Numbered from the stretch's first letter, positions 1 to 9,816 are shown. The stretch: 64,000 bases of DNA from Balneola sp. (GCA_002694685.1 NZMW01000010.1:310001-374000), one strand, 5' to 3'. Program-made: numbers and translations. Notes: generated by a model not told the origin, from the sequence alone.

Positions 1-715
1 CCCAAAATGGAGGGAGTAAAACTGCGGGAAGGATTAACCAAAACCTCTGTTCCGTTAGTACTTTCCTATACACGTGAGCCGTAGATGAGTCGTCTTGATT
101 AGAAGCTTCTTTAGCTTTTTGGTTGGTCTCCTCAATTTCGGTTTTATGCAAAACGTAAAGTAAAAATGGAATGAAGGCCAAGACAATTACTGCAGCTATA
201 ATTCCCCAAGCCATTCTCCAGCTTACAACGGCTAATAAAGCAGCCATCAATAAAGGTAAGATGCCTTCCCCAAGTGGATAGCCAAGACTGGATACACTCA
301 ATGCTTTTCCACGCTGTAATTTGAAATATCTTGCCATTGCCGTTTCAGCAGTGTGACCGCTTAATCCTTGTCCTGACAACCGGAGCATTAAGATTGCGGC
401 AAAAAGAAAAGCAATGTGCCAGGATAGGGACATTGTTAATGCAGCCACAAACAGTCCCGAAGCTACATAAAGACTGTAGCGGCCAATTGGGAGGTGATCA
501 ATCCACTTACCCATGTAAGGCAGAATAGCCGCACTTGATAGCGTGGCTAAAGAATAAATGGAGCCAAAAGCAGCATTAGAAAGGTTGAAGTCCGCAAGGA
601 AAAAAGGGACAAAAAGTGAAATCAGGAATGTCTGTCCGAAACTGGAAAAGAAGGTGAAAGACAATCCAAAGCTCAGAACTTTTCTCTCTCGAAGAACGAA
701 GCTGATGTAGTTCAA
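1..715 (-). CDS. MFS transporter, N-terminal part (cut by window edge)
   Basis: The minus strand is open from about position 775 to the left edge and encodes the first ~238 residues of a major facilitator superfamily membrane transporter. Seen: hydrophobic segments typical of TM1 to TM6, a motif-A-like loop between TM2 and TM3 (MGKWIDHLPIGRYS), a loop with the sequence FKLQRGKALSVS, and the start of the charged central loop (KTEIEETNQKAKEA) before the C-terminal half, which is off the edge. There is no ATG in the open frame. I chose TTG at 715 because the next residues (NYISFVLRERKVLSFG) look like a normal MFS N-terminus. The substrate cannot be told. The start is uncertain; the family is not. 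Confidence 0.85.
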   Translation of the reverse strand, partial: MNYISFVLRERKVLSFGLSFTFFSSFGQTFLISLFVPFFLADFNLSNAAFGSIYSLATLSSAAILPYMGKWIDHLPIGRYSLYVASGLFVAALTMSLSWHIAFLFAAILMLRLSGQGLSGHTAETAMARYFKLQRGKALSVSSLGYPLGEGILPLLMAALLAVVSWRMAWGIIAAVIVLAFIPFLLYVLHKTEIEETNQKAKEASNQDDSSTAHVYRKVLTEQRFWLILPAVLLPPFW

Positions 716-844
716 TGTGTTAGCGTACTTAAAAATTATGAGTGAGTGAGCTCCAAAGATACCGCTATTTCTATTGAACCAATATTATGAGGTGGCAGTA
801 TTACTCTATGCTTAGTATAAACCCACTCTATGTAAGCGCTTTGG

Positions 845-1243
845 TTAGGCTAACAAGCTCTTCAGGCTATCTATGCCAACGGGCTTTTGAATGAAGTCAG
901 ATACTTTTTCATCCCACTCAACACGGAAAAGGTCTTCACTTCTTTTATCAACTTGTGAGCTGATAACAAAAACTTGAATTTCTTTATCCGCTTTGTCTCT
1001 TATGGATTGAAAAGCCTTCAGGAAATCCCAGCCATTCATTTCTGGCATATCAATATCCAGTAAAATTAAGTCCGGCAGTTCTTGATCGGAAGCCTGTATT
1101 TCTTTGATGCCTTCGAGCGCTTTTCGTCCATTTTCAAAGGACATAATTTCATTATCAGGAAGGTGATTCTTGATAATCTTTGAAACCCCGTAGGTGTAAA
1201 TTTTGTCGTCGTCAATAATACAAACGCTCTTCATTGAACTCAT
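845..1243 (-). CDS. Single-domain response regulator (CheY-like receiver)
   Basis: 132 residues, only a receiver (REC) domain, with no output domain. Seen: acidic cluster IDDDK near residue 10, phospho-acceptor Asp in LILLDIDMPEMNGWDF, conserved Ser in VFVISSQ and Lys in FIQKPVG. Its ATG overlaps the stop of the histidine kinase gene by four bases (ATGA), so the two are almost certainly translationally coupled and form a cognate pair. Known of the family: such lone receivers pass the phosphate on or act by protein contact. Inference: it is the direct output or a phosphorelay partner of the PAS kinase next to it. Confidence 0.93.
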   Translation of the reverse strand: MSSMKSVCIIDDDKIYTYGVSKIIKNHLPDNEIMSFENGRKALEGIKEIQASDQELPDLILLDIDMPEMNGWDFLKAFQSIRDKADKEIQVFVISSQVDKRSEDLFRVEWDEKVSDFIQKPVGIDSLKSLLA

Positions 1244-3483
1244 GATAGTTTAATTTTAAAAGTTGTCCCCTCGTTGGGTTTGCTTTGGACGTCTATAGAA
1301 CCTCCCATAGACTCAATTTGGTTTTTGGTAATGAAAAGGCCAATCCCCTTCGAATTCTTATTTTGGTGGAAGGTGTTATACATTCCGAATAATTTCTCCC
1401 CATGCTTTTCGAGATCTATTCCTAAACCGTTATCCGAAACTTCGAGATGCACACTGCCTTCCCGTTCTTCAGCTTTAACAGCAACCTCAGGCTTACGATC
1501 AGGGTGGCGGTATTTTATAGCATTTGATAATAAGTTGAGAACAATACTTTCCAGATAAGCAGGATTATATTTCAGACTAAGATTGGCTGGAATATCTTTT
1601 TGAATATTCACATTATTAGCGAGCCGTTCTGTAGTGAGGATTTCCTCAATTTTATTAACAGTCTCTTTAAGGTTTAAGGTCTTCATCTCACCTTTAGAGC
1701 TGTACTGCTGATCAATGATTTCATTTAAGTCTGAAATGGACTCATTCAGTCTTTTTGAGGCAACTCCAAGATGTTCCAGCAACTCTTCTTTTTCGGTATC
1801 TGATTCTTCCATGTCATAAAGAGATAAGAGCATAGAAATATTGCCCGCATGATTCCGAAGATTATGAGAAACAATATGTGCAAAATTCATTAAGTGTTTA
1901 TTTTGCTCTCCAATGATATCAAGGCTACTATTTAGCTCAATCTCTTTTTTCTTCAGCTGTGTAATATCAGTAACAACAGATAAGACGGCCGGCTTCCCGG
2001 AATCAGTATTAAAGAAGGGGACTTTAATAGTTTGATGCCAAACCTCAGAGCCGTCCTGTAGTGTAGTTTCTTCTTCAGGAAGGTGGTGCACTTCTTTGCT
2101 CTGTATAACTAATCGATCAGCTTCCAAATAGTGTCTTGCTCGCTCTTCAGAGACCCCGATTTCGACATCGGTTTTTCCAACAATACTGGTCGTTGTCTCT
2201 CCAAAAAATGTTGCGGCAGACTCATTAGCCATCAGATATTCACCGTCAATATTTTTGATGAAGATCAAGTTTGGCGCAAAATCGATGACTTGCTGAAGCT
2301 GCTTTCGGAGACGGGCAATACTTTCAAAAGCCTCCTTCTCCTCTGTGATATCGGTTATATATCCATAACCTATTACAGAACCATCAGGCTGCTTTTCTGG
2401 ACGCGCCTTCCCGCGGACCCAACGGAGACCTTTTTCGGGCAGAACTACTCTATAATCAATATCCCATTTTTCCAGTGTTTGAAAAGACTGTTCTATAGAT
2501 TCGGCTACCCGGGTCAAATCTTCTTCATGAATTCGGTTAGCAATGGGAGTAATAGTTTCTTTTACATCTTCAGGATTTAGCTCATAAATATCTCGAATGC
2601 CGGCACTTGCATAGGGGAAATAGGCCTTGTCTTCTGTTGTTTGGTGGTAGAGGTAGAAAAACCCTGGAACCTGATCGGAAAGTCTGGAAATCATGGCTTC
2701 ATTGCGCCTTAATTCTTCCTCTGCTTTTTGCTGACTCGTTACATCACGCGTAATCCCAAACGTACCTACTACTTCTCCCTCATCATTGTACAAAGGCATT
2801 TTTGTGGTTGATGCCCAAGTCTCACCTTCCCCGGTTTCCGAAACAGACTCTTTTTCAACTTTATGGATAATGGGTTCTTCGGTCTCTATAATCCTTTGTT
2901 CATCATCATAAGCTGCTTGAGCGTGGCGTTCTTCAAAAAAGTCAAAATCCGTTTTACCCACTACATCTTCTGGACTATCCAGCCCAAATTTTTCAGCACA
3001 GCTTTCATTAATAACAGTAAAGCGGCTCTCAAGATCCTTAAAATAAATGCTGTCCGGCAGGTTGTGCATCAGCTTTTCAAAAAGAATAGCCTTCTCCCGG
3101 AATGAAATATATTTATGATCGGGGTTAACTATTTTTTCCGCAACTCCGGCTACTACGAGAGGTTTATCGTTATCCCAATCAATGACTTCACCTCTCCATT
3201 CCAAGGTAAATGCTTCATTATCATGAATGTCATTGTGGGTAGTTTTTACATGAAATGGCTTTTTTTGATGACTACTCAAATGTTCTTCAAGAGTGGCTTT
3301 TAATTTTTTTAAGTCACTGCTGCTAAAGAAAGACTCTGCCTCGTTGAATTGATCAGGTAAGTCATCGGGGGTACATCCAAAGAAAGAGGAGAAGGTGTTA
3401 CTAAGCGATAAAGTATCATCAGAGACATCCCAAGACCAATAAGCTTGTTCAATAGTAGTTTCTTGAGTTTTGAGATCTTTCAT
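1240..3483 (-). CDS. Multi-PAS sensor histidine kinase
   Basis: 747 residues with no obvious membrane segment, so probably cytoplasmic. Domains seen in order: a weak N-terminal PAS (about 10-115), PAS (about 135-250, ends GTFGITRDVT), PAS (about 265-382, ends GYGYITDIT), PAS (about 392-508, ends LSVVTDIT), a dimerisation/phospho-acceptor helix with His540 in the motif SHNLRNHAGN, and a HATPase domain with N-box NLLSNAIKYRH (about 650-660), G1 box DNGLGID (684-690) and G2 box GIGLF (713-717). The SHNLRN box is the common variant of this group. It sits first in a two-gene operon with a lone receiver. The signal is unknown; PAS domains may bind haem, flavin or small molecules, but nothing here decides which. 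Confidence 0.93.
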   Translation of the reverse strand: MKDLKTQETTIEQAYWSWDVSDDTLSLSNTFSSFFGCTPDDLPDQFNEAESFFSSSDLKKLKATLEEHLSSHQKKPFHVKTTHNDIHDNEAFTLEWRGEVIDWDNDKPLVVAGVAEKIVNPDHKYISFREKAILFEKLMHNLPDSIYFKDLESRFTVINESCAEKFGLDSPEDVVGKTDFDFFEERHAQAAYDDEQRIIETEEPIIHKVEKESVSETGEGETWASTTKMPLYNDEGEVVGTFGITRDVTSQQKAEEELRRNEAMISRLSDQVPGFFYLYHQTTEDKAYFPYASAGIRDIYELNPEDVKETITPIANRIHEEDLTRVAESIEQSFQTLEKWDIDYRVVLPEKGLRWVRGKARPEKQPDGSVIGYGYITDITEEKEAFESIARLRKQLQQVIDFAPNLIFIKNIDGEYLMANESAATFFGETTTSIVGKTDVEIGVSEERARHYLEADRLVIQSKEVHHLPEEETTLQDGSEVWHQTIKVPFFNTDSGKPAVLSVVTDITQLKKKEIELNSSLDIIGEQNKHLMNFAHIVSHNLRNHAGNISMLLSLYDMEESDTEKEELLEHLGVASKRLNESISDLNEIIDQQYSSKGEMKTLNLKETVNKIEEILTTERLANNVNIQKDIPANLSLKYNPAYLESIVLNLLSNAIKYRHPDRKPEVAVKAEEREGSVHLEVSDNGLGIDLEKHGEKLFGMYNTFHQNKNSKGIGLFITKNQIESMGGSIDVQSKPNEGTTFKIKLS

Positions 3484-3558
3484 AGTGCTGAATTTATACT
3501 CATCTGCAGGAAGAAAAATTACTTATAAATACTTAGCAGAAATTAAAGTGATTGTTCC

Positions 3559-5208
3559 TTATCGGCTTTCTTCTATCATTCGCAAGCGGGTAGCTTCAAA
3601 CTCGTCACCGGCATTCCAGGTTTGTAATTCATCGGCATTCAAAGCTCTGAAGCCGGTTAGAAAGAACAATCGAGTGTCAACTTCAGCCCCTGCTAAATCC
3701 CAGTATTGGTTAATTTCGTCATTCACGGTGTGGTAATTTGCATCCGCCACGCTGTCTCTCAAAGCTAAAAAGTTGTCACCCTTTCCAATGTACTCTGTAC
3801 CAGCGTTGGGGAATATTGCAGGGATTCCAATTTTGGCCATGTTGAAATGGTCGGATCGGTAGAAATAGCCGCGCTCGGGGTATGGGTCTGGCTTTACGGT
3901 GCGGCCTTGCTTTTGAGCTTCTTCTTCAAGCAAGTCGCTGAAAGAACTCCTGCCATAGCCAATAATAACTACATCCTTTGTCTCTCCATAAACATTCATT
4001 CCATCCAGATTGATGTTAGCTGTAACCTTTCCGGGAGCAACGGTAGGATTTTCAGCCCAATATTGTGATCCCAAAAGCCCAACTTCCTCAGCACTGACCA
4101 CCAAGCCAATCACACTTCTTTTTATGGTGGGTTGAATGGATTTATACGCTTCCATCATCTCAAGTAAAGCACTAACGCCAGCTGCATTATCAGAAGCGCC
4201 GTTATTGACGGAATCTCCTTCCACAGATTGGGTGATACCAAGGTGGTCTAAATGGGCTGTTAGAATGAGATATTCGTCTTTAAGCTCAGGATCATTGCCT
4301 TCTACTTTAGCAATTACATTTTGCCCATCTATGCTGCGATAGTTGGCGTCCATCTCCATATTTACTCGAACGCCATTTAGCTCAACAGGCGCAAAATCGC
4401 GGCTATCAGCAGCTTCCATTAAGTCAGGTAAATTAAGTCCCGCTTCCTCAAAAAGTAATCGAGAAGCCTGATAAGTTAGCCAGCCGTTAAATTCAGTAGC
4501 AGAAGTTGAGGCATTGCCTGCTCCTTCCAGGTAGAAACGCTCGCGGCTCCAGCCATTAGCAACCACGTTCCAGCCATAGCCTGCGGTCTCGTCTGTGTGA
4601 ATAATGATGGCACCTAACGCACCCATTTCTTTAGCCTTTTCATATTTGTAAGAATACCGACCATAGTACAGGCGGGTGGTTCCGGCAAAAACATCTTCAG
4701 AAAATTCAGGATCGTTATTTTTTATAACTAAGATTTTACCCTTTACATCCACACCTTTAAAATCATCCCAGTCTTCTTCCGGAGCTTGAATTCCATATCC
4801 AACATACACCAACTCAGCGTTACGTATGTCTACTTCTTCGGCTTGATTTGCAGGCCAGGCCATGAATTCATCATAATATTGCAAAGCAAATGGAGAACGA
4901 CCGTTTGTAGCCACTGACATTTCAGCGTTTGAAGTTGTTTGCCCAAGCAAAGGGAATTCTTGTATATAGCTTCCATTACCGGCGGCAGGTTCAGCACCCA
5001 TACTTTCAAATTCAGAAACAAGGTAATCAACCGTCATTTGCTCTCCTTCAGTACCAGTAGCGCGGCCCATGAATTCATCAGAAGAAAGGGTCTCGATGTG
5101 CCGAAGCAGCGAATCTTTATTAATACTTTGGGCAGCTTGATCTGCGGGGGAGGTATTGCAGGAAACCAAAAATAGGGATGCTGCAATTATCGAAAAGAAT
5201 GATTTCAT
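3559..5208 (-). CDS. Secreted M28 family zinc aminopeptidase with PA domain (lipoprotein)
   Basis: 549 residues. The N-terminus is a lipoprotein signal peptide with lipobox LVSC, Cys17 being the acylation site, so it is exported and lipid-anchored. A protease-associated (PA) insert lies at about 130-235. The M28 di-zinc site is complete: His319 (TAHLDHLG), Asp340 (GASDNAAG), Glu374-Glu375 (SAEEVGLLGSQY), Asp402 (NLDGM) and His493 (YHTVNDE). Role: removal of N-terminal residues from peptides at the cell surface. A second M28 lipoprotein lies at 39313-40581 but has PDZ instead of PA. No operon partner is evident. Confidence 0.93.
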   Translation of the reverse strand: MKSFFSIIAASLFLVSCNTSPADQAAQSINKDSLLRHIETLSSDEFMGRATGTEGEQMTVDYLVSEFESMGAEPAAGNGSYIQEFPLLGQTTSNAEMSVATNGRSPFALQYYDEFMAWPANQAEEVDIRNAELVYVGYGIQAPEEDWDDFKGVDVKGKILVIKNNDPEFSEDVFAGTTRLYYGRYSYKYEKAKEMGALGAIIIHTDETAGYGWNVVANGWSRERFYLEGAGNASTSATEFNGWLTYQASRLLFEEAGLNLPDLMEAADSRDFAPVELNGVRVNMEMDANYRSIDGQNVIAKVEGNDPELKDEYLILTAHLDHLGITQSVEGDSVNNGASDNAAGVSALLEMMEAYKSIQPTIKRSVIGLVVSAEEVGLLGSQYWAENPTVAPGKVTANINLDGMNVYGETKDVVIIGYGRSSFSDLLEEEAQKQGRTVKPDPYPERGYFYRSDHFNMAKIGIPAIFPNAGTEYIGKGDNFLALRDSVADANYHTVNDEINQYWDLAGAEVDTRLFFLTGFRALNADELQTWNAGDEFEATRLRMIEESR

Positions 5209-5269
5209 AAAGGAAATGTTAGGCTTAGTTGATGTGCTGAATGTAACTGATATAGCTCACAAAATGTAT

Positions 5270-5314
5270 AAAAAAAGGCAAGGGTGTGCTTAAACATATC
5301 AGCACCCTTCGCCT
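5270..5314 (-). terminator. Rho-independent terminator after the kelch lipoprotein gene
   Basis: Read on the minus strand, a GC-rich hairpin (AGGCGAAGGGTGCT pairing with AGCACACCCTTGCCT, with small bulges, loop about 10 nt) is followed directly by TTTTTTT. It lies 76-120 bases past the stop of the gene at 5390-6472 and separates it from the M28 peptidase gene. Confidence 0.85.
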
Positions 5315-5389
5315 GAATAACATCAGTAATCCTGATAAAAATACCCCAATCCAGAACGGAAGGGTTGATTTTTAATCAAAATCACAAAA

Positions 5390-6472
5390 TTAGTTAGCCG
5401 CTTTCAGTTCAACCGTAAACTTTTGAACCAAGCTGCTTACAAGCTGATCATTTTGCATTCCGCCAATGAGATAAAATTCATTACCGGCTTTGGCGATGCC
5501 CCGGTGATCCATAGTAGCAGTTGGCATCTCTCCAAGTTCCACCCATTCTTCAGTGTCTAAGCGGTAAGCAAAAGCTGAACCTTCAGCGAAAGCAGGTTGC
5601 TTATTATAACCGATAGCATTGTAGTTGTAAGGATTTGTTGAGCCACCTACAAAAACAACCATTTCTACGGGAGAGTCTACCCCAACAGCAGCCATTCTAT
5701 AGCGTGCTTTTCCAGGATGTTGTTTGATTCGGCTCCAGTTAATCATTTCTGGATTTTCGGCATCAATTTCACCTTTAATACTGCCGGGCGACATTAGGAA
5801 AATTTGTTCACCTTCATCAATAACAGACTGTACTCCGTCCGATAAAACCATGGTGTTTCCAACAATTCCACCTGCGTGCCCAAATACCGGAGGGCCAGGA
5901 TATGGAGTAGCATGCTTCCAGGAATTAGTTTGGGTATCGTAAACCTGTACATTCGATACATTGTTCGTGTTGTTCCAGCCACTAATGAGATAGATGTAGC
6001 GATCTTGGTAAACAAGTGATACAGCATCTTCTACAGGAAGGAGCATATTAGCTACCTCTTCATAGGAATTAGCAACGGGGTCGTACATAAAGACTTCCTC
6101 AGTAGAAACTTCGGAGCCATCTTCTGCAACTGTATAACCACCGAAAATATAGACTTTGCCATCTACATATTCTGCTGTACTTGCTAATCGGCCGGTTTCG
6201 TCAGGAACTCCTGGAATTTCATTCCAAATGCCTTCGGTAACATTATAGCTTGCAGCATAATCGCTGACATCTTCAAAGGTCTTTCCTTTCTCAAGTCCTA
6301 AGAAGGTGTATAGGTACCAGTCGCCATCTACCTGAGCAGCAGAAACAGCATTATTGGCGATCTCAGTAGGAAGGGAGTCTGCCTGTGACCAATTCAAAGT
6401 AACCTGCTTAGGCGCCTGTTGGCACGAGGCTACTAAAATTGATAGTGTTAGAAGTAATAAGATTCTTTTCAT
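5390..6472 (-). CDS. Kelch-repeat beta-propeller lipoprotein
   Basis: 360 residues with a lipoprotein signal peptide (MKRILLLLTLSILVASC, Cys17). The rest is a run of about 45-60 residue kelch repeats, seen as the recurring pattern of hydrophobic-Gly-Gly (KVYIFGGYT, IYLISGWN, MVVFVGGST, FYLIGGMQ) followed by an aromatic such as the W in WNEIP, WKHAT or WVELG. Known: kelch propellers bind ligands or proteins, or carry sugar-related enzymes; no catalytic signature is visible here. Transcription ends at the terminator at 5270-5314. It is divergent from the SDR gene. The specific function is unknown. Confidence 0.85.
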   Translation of the reverse strand: MKRILLLLTLSILVASCQQAPKQVTLNWSQADSLPTEIANNAVSAAQVDGDWYLYTFLGLEKGKTFEDVSDYAASYNVTEGIWNEIPGVPDETGRLASTAEYVDGKVYIFGGYTVAEDGSEVSTEEVFMYDPVANSYEEVANMLLPVEDAVSLVYQDRYIYLISGWNNTNNVSNVQVYDTQTNSWKHATPYPGPPVFGHAGGIVGNTMVLSDGVQSVIDEGEQIFLMSPGSIKGEIDAENPEMINWSRIKQHPGKARYRMAAVGVDSPVEMVVFVGGSTNPYNYNAIGYNKQPAFAEGSAFAYRLDTEEWVELGEMPTATMDHRGIAKAGNEFYLIGGMQNDQLVSSLVQKFTVELKAAN

Positions 6473-6590
6473 TGTATGAATAATTGACTTAAAGTCTGAT
6501 TTTTAATTCTGCCTGAACACTTGCACTTTGGCATTCCAAAAAAGTGTTCAGTATTTGTTTAATTTCAAGCCTTAAATATACGGTTTTTCT

Positions 6591-7412
6591 ATGTCTTCTT
6601 TTAATAATAAAATAGTTCTAATAACTGGCGGAGCCAGCGGAATAGGCCTTCTCATGGGGAGGAAATCACTCGAGCGCGGTGCTCAGAAGTTGGTTATTTG
6701 GGATGTTAATGAAGATAAAATGCTGGAAGCAGCAAAACGCCTTTCCAAAGAAGGAAATACCGTAGTAACCGACTTGGTGGATGTGAGCAATGCTGAAGAG
6801 GTGCAAGCAGCAGCCGAACGGGTACTTCAAGAGCACGGCACCGTAGATATTTTATTCAATAATGCCGGAATTGTTGTTGGCGAGAAGTTTGAAAACCATA
6901 CCATGGACCATATCAAAAAAACGATGAGTGTGAACAGTCTTGGCCTGATGTATGTAGCCCGTGCTTTCTTACCAGCCATGATTGAGAGCGGATATGGATA
7001 TATAATTAACATTGCCTCGGCTGCAGGGTTGACTCCAAACCCGGGAATGACGGTGTATGCTGCAAGTAAATGGGCAGCAGTTGGGTGGTCAGAGTCATTA
7101 AATCTCGAGCTTCAAAAAAATGAACAACCCGTAAAAGTACTCACGGTGATGCCCAGCTATATTAATACTGGAATGTTTGCGGGAGTAACGGCCCCGTTGT
7201 TAATGCCGCTTCTTGATCCGGAAGATATTTCAACTAAGATCTTGGATGCGGTAGAAAGGGGGAAAGCACGTTTGCGAGAGCCTTTTATGGTGAAGCTGAC
7301 CCCTTTTCTGAAAGGCATACTGCCGGCCAAGGCTTATGATTTTATAGCAGATAAAGTTTTTGGTGTTTATGATTCTATGAATACTTTTATTGGCAGAAAA
7401 ACGGATCATTAA
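6591..7412 (+). CDS. Short-chain dehydrogenase/reductase (SDR)
   Basis: 273 residues, classical SDR. Seen: cofactor motif TGGASGIG (12-19), NNAG (90-93), catalytic Ser143 (NIASAAG), Tyr156 and Lys160 (YAASK). Asp38 after the second strand (VIWDVN) suggests NAD(H) preference, as is usual in the family. The C-terminal part has a hydrophobic helix, like membrane-associated retinol-type SDRs. First gene of a tight three-gene operon with an aldehyde dehydrogenase and an MDR reductase, which suggests alcohol-to-aldehyde-to-acid conversion of a lipophilic substrate. The substrate is not determined. Confidence 0.92.
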   Translation: MSSFNNKIVLITGGASGIGLLMGRKSLERGAQKLVIWDVNEDKMLEAAKRLSKEGNTVVTDLVDVSNAEEVQAAAERVLQEHGTVDILFNNAGIVVGEKFENHTMDHIKKTMSVNSLGLMYVARAFLPAMIESGYGYIINIASAAGLTPNPGMTVYAASKWAAVGWSESLNLELQKNEQPVKVLTVMPSYINTGMFAGVTAPLLMPLLDPEDISTKILDAVERGKARLREPFMVKLTPFLKGILPAKAYDFIADKVFGVYDSMNTFIGRKTDH

Positions 7413-8780
7413 ATGGACGGAATGAAATTGTTGGATCGACAGCGGACCTACTTCAGATCCGGTGCAACAAAGTCGGTGGATTTTAGAATTCACCAGCTGG
7501 AAACTCTGAAGAAAATGCTCACTCAGCATGAACAAGAGTTTAATCAGGCGGTGTACAACGACTTCAAAAAGCCTGAGTTGGAGATGTATGCTACGGAGAT
7601 TGGCATTCTTTACAATGAAATCAGCTATGTGCTTAAAAAGCTGAAGAAATGGACCAAACCACAAAAAGTATCTGGGTCGTGGGTTAATTTTCCCTCCAAA
7701 AATTATACCGTAGCTGAGCCGTATGGTTCAGTGTTGATTATTGCTCCCTGGAATTATCCGGTTCAGCTGGCTTTGCTTCCTGTAGTAGGTGCAATAGCTG
7801 CAGGCAACACGGTAGTAATCAAGCCTTCTGAACTAACACCGAATACTTCGCGTGCATTAAAAGAAATCGTAGGGAAATGGTTTAAAGAGGAGTTTGTGGC
7901 CGTTGTTGAAGGAGGGGTAGAAACAAATAAAGAGCTGCTTGCTCAGGATTTTGATTATATATTTTTTACGGGAAGTACCCGGGTTGGCAAACTTGTGATG
8001 GAGGCTGCTGCAAAAAATCTAACACCGGTAACCTTAGAGTTAGGCGGTAAAAGCCCGTGTATTGTCGATGAAAGTGCGGACTTAGAAACAGCTGCTCGAA
8101 GAATAGCCTGGGGTAAATTTGTAAATGCCGGACAAACCTGTGTCGCTCCTGATTATCTTTTAGTTCAGTCATCTATCGAAAAGAAGTTTCTGGAAAATTT
8201 CGAAAACGCAGTCACTGAATTTTACGGTAATGATCCAAAGAAAAGCCCTGATTACCCGAGAATTGTGAATGAAGATCATTTTAACAGGCTTGTCGGCTAT
8301 TTAGATGATGGGAAGGTGTTTTTGGGAGGTGATACTGATTCAAACGGTAGTTACATATCTCCAACTGTTTTGACAGATATAAGGCAGGGAGCGGAAATCA
8401 TGGAAGAAGAAATTTTCGGCCCTATTCTTCCAGTGCTGACTTTTGATGAGCTGCCTGAGGCTATTGACATGATAAAATCAAAGCCCAAGCCATTAGCGCT
8501 ATATCTTTTCACTAAGAAAACGGAAGCCGAAAATGCAGTATTAGAAAAATGCTCTTTTGGAGGCGGAGCAATAAATGATACTCTTGCTCACCTTGGGAAT
8601 CATAATCTGCCATTTGGAGGAGTTGGAAGCAGTGGGATGGGAGCATATCATGGAAAGCGAAGTTTTGAGACGTTTTCACACACTAAAAGCATCATGAAAA
8701 AATCCTTTTGGCTGGATATTCCATTTCGGTATGCGCCATATGAAGGGAAGTTGAAATGGATAAAACGAGTTCTAAAATGA
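7413..8780 (+). CDS. Aldehyde dehydrogenase, class 3 / fatty-aldehyde type
   Basis: 455 residues, the short form typical of ALDH3-like enzymes, which lack the extra N-terminal segment of the ~490-residue ALDHs. Seen: Asn114 in APWNYP, the cofactor loop TGSTRVGK (about 186-193), general base Glu209 in LELGGK and catalytic Cys243 in GQTCVAPDY. It begins directly after the stop of the SDR gene (TAA then ATG), so the two are co-translated. Known: such enzymes oxidise medium or long-chain or aromatic aldehydes with NAD(P). In context it would take the aldehyde made by the SDR partner or detoxify lipid aldehydes. Confidence 0.94.
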   Translation: MDGMKLLDRQRTYFRSGATKSVDFRIHQLETLKKMLTQHEQEFNQAVYNDFKKPELEMYATEIGILYNEISYVLKKLKKWTKPQKVSGSWVNFPSKNYTVAEPYGSVLIIAPWNYPVQLALLPVVGAIAAGNTVVIKPSELTPNTSRALKEIVGKWFKEEFVAVVEGGVETNKELLAQDFDYIFFTGSTRVGKLVMEAAAKNLTPVTLELGGKSPCIVDESADLETAARRIAWGKFVNAGQTCVAPDYLLVQSSIEKKFLENFENAVTEFYGNDPKKSPDYPRIVNEDHFNRLVGYLDDGKVFLGGDTDSNGSYISPTVLTDIRQGAEIMEEEIFGPILPVLTFDELPEAIDMIKSKPKPLALYLFTKKTEAENAVLEKCSFGGGAINDTLAHLGNHNLPFGGVGSSGMGAYHGKRSFETFSHTKSIMKKSFWLDIPFRYAPYEGKLKWIKRVLK

Positions 8781-9781
8781 GTACAGAAACATTCAAAGCA
8801 TTTTTTGTTGAAGAGGTATCAGAGGGTGAATTTTCGTCATCAATAAAAAGTATTCCCATTTCTTTTTTACCTGAACATGAAGTGCTTATTCAGGTTCACT
8901 ATTCCTCACTGAATTATAAAGATGGACTCTCTGCCTCGGGGAATAAAGGGGTGACCAGAAATTATCCGCATGTTCCGGGAGTTGATGCGTCCGGTGTGGT
9001 GTTAGAAGATGCTTCAGGAAAATTTAAAGAAGGGCAGAAAGTGATTGTCACCGGGCAAGACTTAGGCTCTAATACTCCGGGAGGATTTGGAGGGCTTATT
9101 CGAGTGCCTGCTGATTGGGTTGTAGAACTACCCGAAGGATTGGACCTGGAAACAGCAATGACTTGTGGCACTGCCGGCTTCACAGCGATGTATGGGCTTA
9201 AGCGATTGCAGCGGGAGTTAATTTCACCCCAAAATGGTAAAATTTTAGTAACCGGAGCAACGGGTGGAGTGGGATCACTGGCTGTGTTCTTTTTATCGGA
9301 ATTAGGTTACGATGTAATTGCGGCAACAGGAAAAATGGACGAGCAAGATTTTCTAAAAGACCTTGGAGCTTCAGAAGTTATTCACCGTGATGAGGTGACA
9401 AATGTTAAAGACAGCTTTCTGTTAAGCAGGGAGTGGAATGGAGCTATCGAAACGGTTGGTGGTAAAATGCTGGATGCCGTAATTCGGCAAACTAATCATG
9501 ATGGAGCTGTAGCTTGCTGTGGTAATATTTTGGGTCACAATGTCGAAACGAGTATTTATCCTTTCATACTTCGTGGGGTGAGCCTGCTGGGTATCGATTC
9601 AGCTATTTGCAAAATGCCCATGAGGTTAAAGATTTGGCAATCTATAGCGGAACTAAATTGGGGAAAACTTCCACAAAAATATGCCAAGGTTGTGGGCTTG
9701 GAAGGTTTGCAAGATGAAATTGATCGGATTCTGCAAGGAGGCCAAACTGGAAGGGTAGTTCTAAAACACGACACAGATTAA
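8756..9781 (+). CDS. MDR-family oxidoreductase, YhdH/AcuI type (acrylyl-CoA reductase-like)
   Basis: About 341 residues. Zinc-free medium-chain reductase of the quinone-oxidoreductase subgroup. Seen: N-terminal GroES-like domain with NYKDGLSASG and PGVDASGVV, then the Rossmann motif VTGATGGVGS (about 163-172) and a C-terminal GRVVLK ending. AcuI-type enzymes reduce acryloyl-CoA with NADPH. Start: ATG at 8756 has a purine-rich AAGGGA seven bases upstream but overlaps the ALDH gene by 25 bases; ATG at 8777 would give a four-base ATGA overlap and a more family-like N-terminus. Either way it is coupled to the ALDH gene. Substrate here is not proven. Confidence 0.9.
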   Translation: MDKTSSKMSTETFKAFFVEEVSEGEFSSSIKSIPISFLPEHEVLIQVHYSSLNYKDGLSASGNKGVTRNYPHVPGVDASGVVLEDASGKFKEGQKVIVTGQDLGSNTPGGFGGLIRVPADWVVELPEGLDLETAMTCGTAGFTAMYGLKRLQRELISPQNGKILVTGATGGVGSLAVFFLSELGYDVIAATGKMDEQDFLKDLGASEVIHRDEVTNVKDSFLLSREWNGAIETVGGKMLDAVIRQTNHDGAVACCGNILGHNVETSIYPFILRGVSLLGIDSAICKMPMRLKIWQSIAELNWGKLPQKYAKVVGLEGLQDEIDRILQGGQTGRVVLKHDTD

Positions 9782-9782
9782 A

Positions 9783-9816
9783 TAAAAAAAGCCGACACAA
9801 ATAATTGCGTCGGCTT
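9783..9816 (-). terminator. Rho-independent terminator of the lone receiver gene
   Basis: Eight-base perfect stem (AAGCCGAC with GTCGGCTT, arms 9789-9796 and 9809-9816) with inner CAA/TTG pairing. On the minus strand it is followed by seven Ts. It ends transcription of the receiver gene at 9883-10275. On the plus strand no T tract follows, so the operon ending at 9781 gets only the hairpin. Confidence 0.85.
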